DNA of 64,000 nt, taken from Morella rubra. Taxonomy: Eukaryota; Streptophyta; Magnoliopsida; Fagales; Myricaceae. The stretch lies in NCBI GenBank assembly GCA_003952965.2, contig CM025853.1, forward strand, positions 27,448,031 through 27,512,030, read 5' to 3'. This document shows positions 48,612 to 59,900 of the stretch, piece after piece. The notes beneath the pieces were generated by a model, which was not told the DNA's origin, did not search any database, and saw only the letters and a program-made list of their open reading frames with translations. Position numbers and translations under genes: made by a program. The first letter of the stretch is position 1. Every line of letters starts with the position of its first letter.

Positions 48612-51413
48612 ATGAGAGGGACATCTTCCATAGCATCCAGGGCTTCACCTGCACTGCGAAACCTACCTGAAGAGGCTTACAAGCAGAAGAGACTTGAGAG
48701 GGATACCCCATCAAAGGCCAAATCCAAGAAAGTCACTAACAAGACGTGTTCAAGCAACTTTGAAGCTCTTTCAAGTGTCAAACCTTCTCCACTAAACTCT
48801 CACTTGAGAAATCCTAGCTCAGTCTCCATTTCAAAGACTCCCATTCCAGCTGGTCAACGCAAACTGAATATTAAACCAATTGATCACCAGCACCTTTCTC
48901 AGATTCTGTCAAGAAAAGACTGGTTTATATTGCTAAACCACGAGGCCAAGACGAGGAGGATCATTTTGGATCCTCAATTTGTGGTGAGTGTCTTGCAAAA
49001 TCAAGAAAACCCATTATACCTTTTGAAGTTTTATATCTGGGTGTCGAATATCGACCCCGTGTTCGCAAATAATCAATCGGTTAGAGGTGTCTTAGCTAAC
49101 ACTCTTTATAGGAAAGGTCCTGTTGTTTTGTCTATTGAGTTGCTTCAGGACATCAGGAATTCTGGTTGTCGGGTTACGGAAGACCTGCTTTGTGTATTGA
49201 TTGGTAGCTGGGGGAGATTGGGGTTGGCAAAATATTGTGCTGAAGTTTTTGGCCAGATTTCATTTTTGGGTCTCAGTCCTACCACGAGGTTGTATAATGC
49301 GGTTATAGATGCATTGGTGAAAGCCAATTCACTTGACATGGCCTATTTGAAATTCCAACAGATGACCGCTGATAACTGCAATCCTGATAGGTTCACATAT
49401 AATATCTTAATTCATGGAGTTTGCAAGATTGGTGTGGTGGATGAGGCGCTTCGTCTGGTCAAACAGATGGAGATCATGGAATATACACCAAATGTGTTCA
49501 CGTATACAATATTGATTGACGGTTTCTGTAATGCAAAGAGAGTTGATGAAGCGTTTAGGCTTTTAGAGACGATGGTAGAGCGAAATGTGAGTCCCAGTGA
49601 AGCTACTATTAGATCATTGGTTTACGGGGTGTTTCTTGCAAAATCAAGAAAACCCATTATACCTTTTGAAGTTTTATATCTGGGTGTCGAATATCGACCC
49701 CGTGTTCGCAAATAATCAATCGGTTAGAGGTGTCTTAGCTAACACTCTTTATAGGAAAGGTCCTGTTGTTTTGTCTATTGAGTTGCTTCAGGACATCAGG
49801 AATTCTGGTTGTCGGGTTACGGAAGACCTGCTTTGTGTATTGATTGGTAGCTGGGGGAGATTGGGGTTGGCAAAATATTGTGCTGAAGTTTTTGGCCAGA
49901 TTTCATTTTTGGGTCTCAGTCCTACCACGAGGTTGTATAATGCGGTTATAGATGCATTGGTGAAAGCCAATTCACTTGACATGGCCTATTTGAAATTCCA
50001 ACAGATGACCGCTGATAACTGCAATCCTGATAGGTTCACATATAATATCTTAATTCATGGAGTTTGCAAGATTGGTGTGGTGGATGAGGCGCTTCGTCTG
50101 GTCAAACAGATGGAGATCATGGAATATACACCAAATGTGTTCACGTATACAATATTGATTGACGGTTTCTGTAATGCAAAGAGAGTTGATGAAGCGTTTA
50201 GGCTTTTAGAGACGATGGTAGAGCGAAATGTGAGTCCCAGTGAAGCTACTATTAGATCATTGGTTTACGGGGTGTTTCGTTGTGTAGCCCCTGGGAAGGC
50301 TTTTGAGTTGTTATCGAGTTTTGTGGAAAGGGAGCATTTCTTGTCTAAATTAGCTTATAATCCTATATTGTATTGCCTCTCGGATAAATCTATGGCGAAA
50401 GAGGCAGCTATATTTTTAAGAAACTGTCAGGCAAAAGGTTTTTTGCCTGACAGTTCAACCTTCAATACGGTGGTGCCTTGTCTGATAAAGGGCTAGATTT
50501 GAGTGATACTTGTGAGGTATTTCAAAGTTTTATACAGCAAGGAATGAAGCCGGGGTTTAGTACATATCTTGCACTAATTGAAGCTGCATACAAGGCTGGA
50601 AAAAGTGAGGAGGGGAATAAATTTTTAGATCAAATGGTTAAGGATGGACTTGTATCAAATGTCTATTCTTATAATATGGTAATCAATTGCTTCGGTAAGG
50701 CAAATAAGATGGACAAGGCATCTGAGACTTTCAGGGACATGCAGCATAGAGGAATTGCTCCCAACCTTGTTACCTACAATACCCTTATTAGTGGGTATTG
50801 CAAGGATGGAGAGCTAGGTAAGGCTCGGGAACTCTTGGTGATGCTTTTAGAACACGGATTTAAGCCTGATATATTCACATTCAGTTCAATAATAGATGGC
50901 CTTTGTCGAGCACACCAGATTGGGGAAGCTGTTGATTGTTTCACTGAAATGGTTGAGTGGGGTGTCACACCAAATGCTGTCACATATAACATATTGATCC
51001 GCGCTTTGTGTATCATTGGGGATGTTGCTAGAGCAATTAGACTTTTAAGAAAGATGCAAGCCAATGGAATAAGCCCAGATGCTTTCTCATTCAATGCTCT
51101 TATTCAAAGTTTTTGCAGGCTAGATAAGGTTGAAAAAGTTCAGAACCTTTTAATTTCCATGGCGAAACTAGGTCTGCATCCTGACAATTATACATACAGT
51201 GCTTTGATCAAGGCGCTGTGCAAATGCAGTAGATTAGTTGAAGCTAAGGAGATGTTTTACTCCATGGAAGCAAATGGTTGCATTCCTGATTCTTATACAT
51301 GTAACTTAATTTTGGAAACTCTGCTTCAGCTGGCCCACTTTGAAGAGGCTCAGAATTTGATTAAGAGATGTAGTGAGAGGGGGATTTTTCTGAAATCCAA
51401 TCCTGACGTGTAG
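48612..51413 (+). CDS. PPR40: PPR40-like mitochondrial PPR protein gene, reading frame broken
   Basis: Intronless. The first segment (48612-49633) encodes a basic, serine-rich N-terminus, then ISRKDW-like and VSVLQNQENPLYLLKFYIWVSN sequence and the first PPR repeats. The last segment (from about 50493 to 51413) encodes further repeats (e.g. YNTLISGYCKDGELGKAREL). The whole resembles Arabidopsis PPR40 (At3g16890, recalled), a mitochondrial protein linked to complex III. Two lesions break it. A 643-bp tandem duplication (48991-49633 repeated at 49634-50276) shifts the frame and gives a stop at 49713-49715. A 1-base deficit at GGG 50490-50492 then puts a TAG at 50494-50496. If both lesions are real the gene is dead. 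If they are assembly errors it is an ordinary PPR40 orthologue. Confidence 0.85.
48991..50276. repeat. 643-bp perfect tandem duplication inside the PPR40-like gene
   Basis: Copy 1 is 48991-49633 and copy 2 is 49634-50276, in direct order with no visible difference. The junction shows a 2-base overlap (TC). Because 643 is not a multiple of three, the duplication is frame-breaking. Confidence 0.9.
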
Positions 51414-54025
51414 GACAGGCTATTATGGTTCATCAGTTCATGCTGCAACGATGACAAATGCATCTCTAAAGCATTTGGCTGCTGTTTTACTTGCTCCATT
51501 GGTGGAATCAAGTGTGCAATAGGTATGTAGCAAGACGCTTAATTTTTACCCCTTCTAATCTTTCATATTTCTACTAGACAAGTTACAATGGTTCCTGGTA
51601 TGATTTTCATGTTCAGTGGTAGATTGATATCTTCAAGCCTATTTGTGTTATACTTTAACTTATGTCAACTTCTCTTCCGCTGTTCAGGCATTCCCTTCTA
51701 TTCGTCTTTTGTTTCATTGTCAATTGTCCAGTTAAAAAGAAAAGAATCGTGCTATCATATTCCCATTGTGTTTTTCTTATTTAGGTGATGCTTTTAACCT
51801 TTTTTATAAGTAGTGCAAGAGGGATAGGGATGCATTTTATCGGTTATTTGTACATTTACATTGGTGAGGTATTCAACTTACTTGTAGATAAAAGAAAAAA
51901 TAAGAAGTTACTCAAATATTTGTCCAGTGAACGAAAATAGTTAATTGGATATCCTGGTGCTAAAATAGGAATTGAAGCAATCTTCTTTCAAAATCCATTT
52001 GCTCTATCAACGAAGAGGATATTTTTGACAAGTACTCCTTTGCAAGAACTTTTGATTTTGACAGAAGTAGCTTGTCACAATTCATTGTGGCTTGGACTTA
52101 TATAATCTAAATGGCTGCAGGCTGCCTGGGGGCCTACTTTTATTAAGAGTTCTTGGATCTGGGGATGTGAGATATATGTGGATTACCATCAGGTTCTATA
52201 CTGAAGTTCTGATTCTGTTTAGCATCAAAATGGATGGAAATTATCCGATAAATTTGTGAACCAAGACTCTTGTTTCTCTTGTGCAGCTCGAATCTGGCTG
52301 CTTTAGTGAGGGCTGAAACAATTTGAGACCTGCTTTCTAGGTTTGTGACATTGGATGAAGAAGAAACAGGTAGCCAGGTTGTAATTTTCGACGGCTGTTG
52401 TACCCCTCATTTTATCCTCGTGTTCTGATGGTTGTTACTATCTTGGGGAAAGCTCAAAATGAACATGACTTTGAGCTGGGAAAGACATTGTACCCTTTTT
52501 GGCACCATATACAAGCAGAATAATGAAGCATGTTTGTTGGAGCTTATGGTAGGCAATTGGACTAAGGGTTTATGGATCAAGTTTTGGGTTCTTGGACATC
52601 TGGTGGAAATGCGACCCAAGTCTTTCTGCTTCCACTGAAATTGAGATTCTCTTTTTTTTTTTTTTCAACAGCATTTATAGCATTGTACATTGATGATTTG
52701 TAAATTCATTGGTAACTAACTGCTTAGGGGAAACACAAATTCCTGTCGGTAGTGGAAGCAATAATTTTTGCAGTGATGCCAGTTCTCATGTATAAGCCCG
52801 TTTAGGCTGTGTGAATGATTTCAAATTGTTGCACACAATCCCTCTACACTCTCAGTAATCATGTAATTTTCAATTCCATGAACAGCTCTGATGGATCAGA
52901 CTCGAGGCTCTTTTTCTACCTTGTCTTCTGTGAACTGTTCATAAAATGAAATAAAAGCTGTAATTTGCTTCGAAAAAAGAACCAACAAAACATCCTTACT
53001 TCATATCCTACTATTCCATGACATGTGGGCAATCGTAAGGAAATATATGTTCATGAGACATGTCATGTCTTAAAAATAAATAAAAATTATAGTTATATAA
53101 AAAAAAATAAAAACAAAAAATAATTTTTTTTTTTTTTAATAATTTTTTTTTGAGTCACATGATCATATATTGACACTTAGCGTGTTATGTCATCAATTAT
53201 GTTAAACATCTGAACGAAAATATGACGGGGGAAGTGATTTTGCAATTATTGTCTAAAAACAAAGATTTGTCAATTTTAGAAACCTACTTAATTTTTTTAA
53301 ATCTCATAATTTTACTCTCTTTTTTTTGGTGGGTGAGTGTCTATGTGAGTATGCTGGAAGAACATGCTGACGACATGATTCCAAAGCCTTTGCTCATATT
53401 TGTACACTGCAATTTGTTGTCACCTCTGATACCAGCATTATGCTTAACTCTTTGTGCTGGCCGTGCGTAGATTTTCTCAAGCCATGAAGAAATCGATACT
53501 CACACAGATGGAATGTCGCCGTAACTTGTAGTGGAAGTATGAAACCATAGAACATTTTTAGGTTTGATTTTAGCGCTCGAACAAGGTTCAGGGCAAGTAA
53601 AAGTTGGTGGCTTGCATTCTAACTGCTCACTCTCACTTAGTCGTCTCCATGGCTCCCAATTTTACTCTAACAGGGAGAATAAACACCAAAGTGGTTTTCT
53701 TTTCCAATGCAATTGACCAAACTTCCGTCATTACCATTGCATTCTCCTATCAGGAAAGGCTCCTTCATTTGCAGGAAGGAGAACCTATACAAATATGTCA
53801 TAGTCCGGGTGTTCCTGTTTGTGGGCCTATCTGAATCTCCCACAGAGCATAGGAATCATTTGGTAAAATGATTCACGAAATTAGTATTTCGGGTTAGGTG
53901 GGTCATTCTAGAAATTGAATTGGCACCAACCATAATCTTTGGTTTATAACTCTGCACTGATATATAGGTTGCTCCAAAGCGTTTCTTTTCCTCCAGCATC
54001 GGCAAAGTAGCAACAAGCTTCTGTC
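51414..54025. other. Intergenic, PPR 3' flank to secreted-protein gene
   Basis: No convincing gene. Short open stretches exist (for example 52432-52638 and 53604-53834), but they match no family I know. An A/T-run-rich patch at 53090-53150 may be transposon debris. Confidence 0.45.
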
Positions 54026-54815
54026 ATGGCAATCTCAATGAACATAAGCATCTGGCGTTTGGCTGCAGCTCTTATCTGTGCTTCTGTTCTTTACTGCAAC
54101 TTAGGTATGCGACAAAAGGAAAACGAATCTCTCCAACATATATAGTTTTTGGCTGAGTTTTGAGCTTTAATTGCCACCAATCTATGACAGGGAGGGCGGA
54201 TGAAGTGCCTCAGGCGGGCGGTGTGGTGTATGATCCGCCTGAAATTGTTGCAGAAGCATTGCTGTGTTTCAACAATAAGCATGTAAGCAAAACTAGTCGC
54301 ATGGGCTTTTAATTCCCACAAGTATACAACTTCGACACCTACACTATTTTGGTATTCTTTTGTTTGATTCCATTTTTAACCTCAGATTTACAGAAGCTGT
54401 GTAGAATCTTATAGATTGACAGAGAGCGGAAACATCGATGTGCCTTCCCAAAGTACAGATGAGTACTGCAATGGACCGTGCCTGACTGAGACAAACCTTG
54501 TCTTGGACTGCATTGACAACATCTTCGCCAACTTTGAGTTTTATAATAAGGCCACAATACAGGATGTTAGAGACACGATTAAGGCAGGATGTGGCAATGG
54601 CCCCGAAAGAGGTAGCTACTGGCCTGCAAAGGAAAACATCTTCTTTTCTCTTTTGGCTATTGGCCCAATGTAGTGATTTGCCGTTCGCATCTTTTGCAGG
54701 CAACTTTGTTGTGGCTGAGCACCTGAAAGCTGAAGCAAGCAATGCACACAAGGCCGTGAATCAGATTCTCTTTGGGCTTGTATTGATGATAATGGGACAG
54801 GGTTTACTGCCATAA
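54026..54815 (+). CDS. Small secreted plant protein, DUF7731-like
   Basis: Four exons, 54026-54104, 54191-54282, 54386-54611 and 54700-54815, give 170 residues. Residues 1 to about 28 are a signal peptide (IWRLAAALICASVLYCNLG). The mature part has VVYDPPEIVAEALLCFNNKHIYRSCVESYRLT, EYCNGPCLTETNLVLDCIDNI and IQDVRDTIKAGCG, with regularly spaced cysteines that probably form disulphides. The C-terminal FGLVLMIMGQGLL is hydrophobic and could be a GPI or membrane anchor. This looks like the plant-specific family now called DUF7731, whose function I do not know. All splice sites are GT-AG and the phases fit. Confidence 0.8.
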
Positions 54816-56997
54816 TATTTACACTAACGTCAATCGTTTCCAAGGGCCATGTTTGCCTTTACTGATATATGTAGACTACTATGAATAACGCTATATTGAT
54901 GAGTATTTTGTTGCTCTGTGTATTCCTCAAGGCTAACTGAAAAAAAAAAAGGGGATGGAATGTGCAGCAGTTTGCAAGCATTATGTGACAGTTAAAAAAT
55001 TATATGCACGGCGGATTTTGGTATATCTAGCGTTTCCGAAATAGAATTAGTTTCACGCGCTCCATACACATGCAAATCGCCAAGAGATCCAAATAAGACA
55101 CTACACACTAGTCAATACTTCCACCAGCCTTGGACTTCTAAGAAACATATGCGGGGCTTCAAACTTTATCAAAACTCTGCCATACAAAAACGTCTCATCT
55201 TTGACACATTTTACTCTTTAAAAGAATTGCAATGTTCACTAACAATTATTGCCAAAAAAGAGGAGGGCAATTGCCAGTATATAGGATTCTCAAGGGAGCT
55301 TTCTTGGTCAAGTGCGGCCTATGGGAATCTGTTTCCACCATATCTATTGGTGATAATATTCAATAAATATTAAGCTGAAATCAGCAGTGTTATATATCTA
55401 ACTGTATTAAAGTTTTTCAAAAAGTAATTATTTAAATAACTATTATTTTGAGATTGAGAAAACTTTATGACAAGTTTTTATAAGAAGTGTCGCTAGGTAG
55501 GAATGCATGTATTAGTGGAGATCTTTCACATGTATTTATTGTAGTGCAATGCGTGGAAGTTATGATAAACTACACGCACGCGCATGATGTTGACTGTTGA
55601 TTATATGATCCTCTTGAATTACTCGGTTTTAAACATAGATAGATTGTATTTTATCTATAATTTGAAAATCATCTAGAGAATCAAAAGAAGTCATGTGATG
55701 GTCCGAGACAGCAGCAGCTGGTACCTGGCAGTGAGGGGAGGGTCCAGATTCCTGGAATGAGCTTCTACATCTGTTGATGCAGGAGCATGAACGCATGAGC
55801 TGAGCGTTATGAGAGAAGCTTGAACAGAAGAATGTTGGCAGCTGAAGTCTTTGCACGTAGAAGATCATTTTCCTTGGTTTTTTATGTGTTGTTTATTGTT
55901 GGTTTGATTACTGTAAAAAATCCTCCGAGAAAAAAAAAAAAAAAAAAAAAGATTACTGTAACAAACTACCTCTTTTTGTACATGTTTGTTTCTTAGGAAA
56001 ATGGTAACAAGGAACAAAAATGGCTTGTTCGAAAAAGGTACTCACCAATGAGCGAATTCGAGATGCTGTCCAAAGAAATATATCAAGACTCTGAATTTGT
56101 GCTCGATCTTATAATTTTCTGGAAGCCCAACTAACACAATTATAACAAACTAACAATTGCAACTGCTTAGCTGGCCGAACAATTCATCCAAAGCTCGTAT
56201 TCTTATCTTGGCCCTTGATAGACTTCCCGAAGCTTCTGTTCTCTCCTCTAGCTGCCGTCTCCCACAACCTTCTTCTTCCTTAACCTGTTGTAGCTTCTGT
56301 AGTTATCCTTAATTTTCATATGTCCATGTTTTATTTTGACCCTGATTTCTCACATGAATGCCAACGCTCAACAGAAATGTCCTTTTTCTGCTGTTCTATT
56401 ATTAGTGAAACTCACAAATCATGGGTTTTGCCTTGAATTTTCTTATATATCCAACGAAAAGTCTATTTTATAAATTATGGAGGGTAGAAAAATAACGGAC
56501 ACAGGGAATAAGGGATTCACTTAGATGTAGGGTAGAAAAATAAGGGATTCAGGAATACTAATGGCCATTCTAAAAGGCAAAATTTTGGCAGATAACCATT
56601 TCAAAATTTTAATTAAATAAAAAATTATAAAATAATCGTTACCTTCTTAATGAATAACCATTTCACGTCGCTTAAAAAAAAAACAAAAACATTTCACGTC
56701 CGCCAACCAAAATTTTGGTCACTGCAAACACGTCAGTCGACCATAGATGAAAAACCCTTCTCGAACATCATCATGTCGACATGAAATGGCAGGAATAGCT
56801 TAAGCCTTAAGGCTCTTCCTTCTTCGAAACGACGAGGTTTTGAACTTACAAAAACTTAGCTTGCGCGTTTGCTCGGTTGGACATCGATTCCTTGCTCCTA
56901 CTCGTAACCGTGTTCTTTTCACTCTGAGGAAAGTAGATTTTGCTAATTGAATCGGGGTTACAGAAAATTGGCATTTTCCTTGCCGTCGCCGGAGAAG
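54816..56997. other. Intergenic, 5' region of AMSH gene
   Basis: No gene recognised. There is a poly(A) run of about 20 bases near 55930-55950, and a short repeat of GGGTAGAAAAATAA at about 56483 and 56529. The last 200 bp are the AMSH 5' flank. Confidence 0.45.
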
Positions 56998-59900
56998 ATG
57001 AAGATCGACTTGAACTCGATCGCTCGGAAAGTCGAGGTCGACAATCGGATTCCTCTCCGTAATTACTACAGGATCGCCTTTAACCTCCTCAAACAGGTTC
57101 CATCGATTCTCCCTTTTAATCAGTGATCACACTTTATTTCTCCTTATTTATCTAGTTGTGCTTAATTAACTCAGTTGAATATAATTGTTTTTATTTGTCT
57201 ATAGAAAGCTGATTATCAAATTGAAAGCGGAGATTAGGTTTTGAGTTCTATTTCACCAGGGAGATTAGCTGCTCTAGGGTTTTCTGACCTCTGAATCTTT
57301 AGAATTGTATTGGTGAACTTGTTGAAGGTGCAGGTAAAATGACAACTTCTGGGTTGTATTGGCAGATCGAATGTAGGAAGCAATTGATAAGATAGCAGTG
57401 TATGGCTTTGTAGGGTTTTCATTGGATAATAGCATTGCTGATATTTTGCCTGTTGTGCCTATATAAGGGCTTTTGATCGTATATCATTAGTTTTAGCCTA
57501 ATGATGAAGCATGATTTTTGTGCCCATCCCCCTTTATTGATTGTGGCTGATTCTGTTCTGGTCTTTGTTCTCAGGCCAGTATCTATCGGGAGGAGGAGAA
57601 TGTTGTAGATCTGTATATAATACTTGTTAGATATTCAAGGTAATGAGAGAGACATAATGGGTCAGACCCATGTTGCTTAAATTTTTTCGCTATATTTCAA
57701 TTCATAAGCCTTTTTCCCCCCTTTTTTGTAGTTTGGTGTCTGAAACTATACCATATCATCAAGATTACCAGGTTCTGCATCCAAAAGAAAGAACAATATC
57801 TAAGAAAGTGAGGCATACATTTTCTATCTTCTTACTTGTTTTTTACGTGACTGCATATAGTGCTGTCTTCATGTGTGTTTCCATGTGTGTTGCAGAAATT
57901 GGCATCCGTACTAGATGAGCTTGAATCTTTGAAGCCGGAATTTCAACGTCGGGTGGATGAACTGAACAGGGCCCATTCTGGAGCTAGGTTTCCTCAACTT
58001 GAGGGCCCAGAGTCGACTTTGTTTAGTTCAGAGACATCTTCTTCGGAATGGCCTACTCATGCTAAAAATTCTTACTTGAGCATTGATACTAAGCAGGTAC
58101 AGACGCTGCCCATGATCTGCTGATACTGTGTGATTTGTTAACTGATAACTGGAATGCCACTCATTTTCTGGTCATTTGATTTATCTAACAATACAGTGCT
58201 TAGGAGGCTTTATTTCAGTTTTGCTCTTTATTTCTTCAGCCTGGTGTGTCTCAGCCATAATGTTGTATTGTCTTAATGTTCTGATCTATATTGTATGAAG
58301 TTTGTAAGAAGCTTTGTCTTTGTCTTTTACTGTCACTAAATTTGTTTGGTTTCTAATATTTCTAACTCTTTGCTGTAGATTTTGATTTTTTTGTTAAAAT
58401 ACAATGTTTCTTTTGATGTTGCTGCAGCCTGCTAGCATGGTACCTCAGTCTACATGGAAATATGACAATGGTCATTCTCAGGTTTCATCATCAAATTCCA
58501 TGCAGATTGATAGGCAGTTCCAGAAGCTGTGAGTAAATCATATCAATCATTTTCTCAGCATATTGATTCGAGAGATGGGGCCTCTCTAGGATAGTCATAT
58601 GTACAGTATGTAAATCTGGTCCTTTGTAGATGGACCGTTGTACTTTTTGAGGTCTCTTCCTCTTGTGAGTAGTCAACAGCATACGAGTTCATCAGTTCAT
58701 GTATGGCATCGGGAATTGTCCTTTTGTGCTATCCCCTGTTCAATTCACCTAATTCAAGTGGAGTAGGACCTACAGGTTTCTTTCACTGATAATAAGTACT
58801 GATTATTGAAGTTGGTATGTACTCTTCATGTCAGCTCCTTTATATGAGATTTTACTTATTATACAATTCCCCTTTTAAGAAACCCCTACAGAAAGATTAA
58901 AGCAACGTATCTGCTAGGATTTGAGATCCTTCCCATTAACTATAGTAAGTAACTATCCACTTTTTTTCATTCAAGTTCTTATCTTTTAAAAGAGTTTTTA
59001 ATATAATCTTATAATGGAACATGCCTATGCAAAACTTTAAAGCTAAAGATTAGTAGCAAGAGGTATATGTCTTGTGAATCAAGTTATGAAAGGTGCAAAA
59101 GATAACCTTTACTGACTCCTGGCGATTTGCGATGATTCCTGAAGCGACTGCTACCTTTAGTCTGTTGTCTCACCTTGATATGAACTTCAGAAATGTTCCG
59201 TAATTCTTAGGCAGGTCTTGATCCTCTGGCTGCACTTATCTTCTCTAAGCTATCTTATTGTGCACTTTTTCTTGGTCCATCGCTTTGGCTGAAGCTACAT
59301 AATTTTTACAGGTGTTATAATTCTCGAGAGAGACTAGTCCATCTATTTCCCTAACTTGAACTGGTCATAAAGATGAGAGTCGCTAGACAGCATACTTCTA
59401 GGATAGCATTTTCTGCAAGGATGATGCATACTGATCGATATCTGGAAATTTACAGGTCTCTTAGTTTACCTCCTCCGAAGAAGGAAACTTTGTCCAGACA
59501 CTTATTTTTTGGCACTAATGGTCTTCAGGGACAGTGGCTAGGACCTAGTGCAGAAATAAAGGTGAACTTTCTTCTTCCTTTTTCTCCTCCATGAACTAAT
59601 GAATGCTGTGGTATAGTCCTTCTTCTTCTTCTTTCTCCTCCATACACTAATGAAGGCTGTGGTATAGTACAGGTTCAGTATCCCAGCAATATGGACTTAA
59701 CCGCTATTGACAACTCTGGGTAAGGGACTTCTGCTAAAGTTGTCTGTTCTCAGTTAAACCTTCACTCCTATACTACTTCGTTCCGGTTCAAAAGATTTGA
59801 CTATTTAACTTGCTACTTCTTGTCTAGGTTCTTCCTTCTAAATTATGGCTGCTGGTAACATTTTTGAATTTTTTCATTCCTGTTAATAGCCTGAATCAGG

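Noticed and set aside
53604..53834. Open frame of 76 codons upstream of the secreted-protein gene
   Set aside because: No family recognised and no clear gene signals; not reported as a gene.
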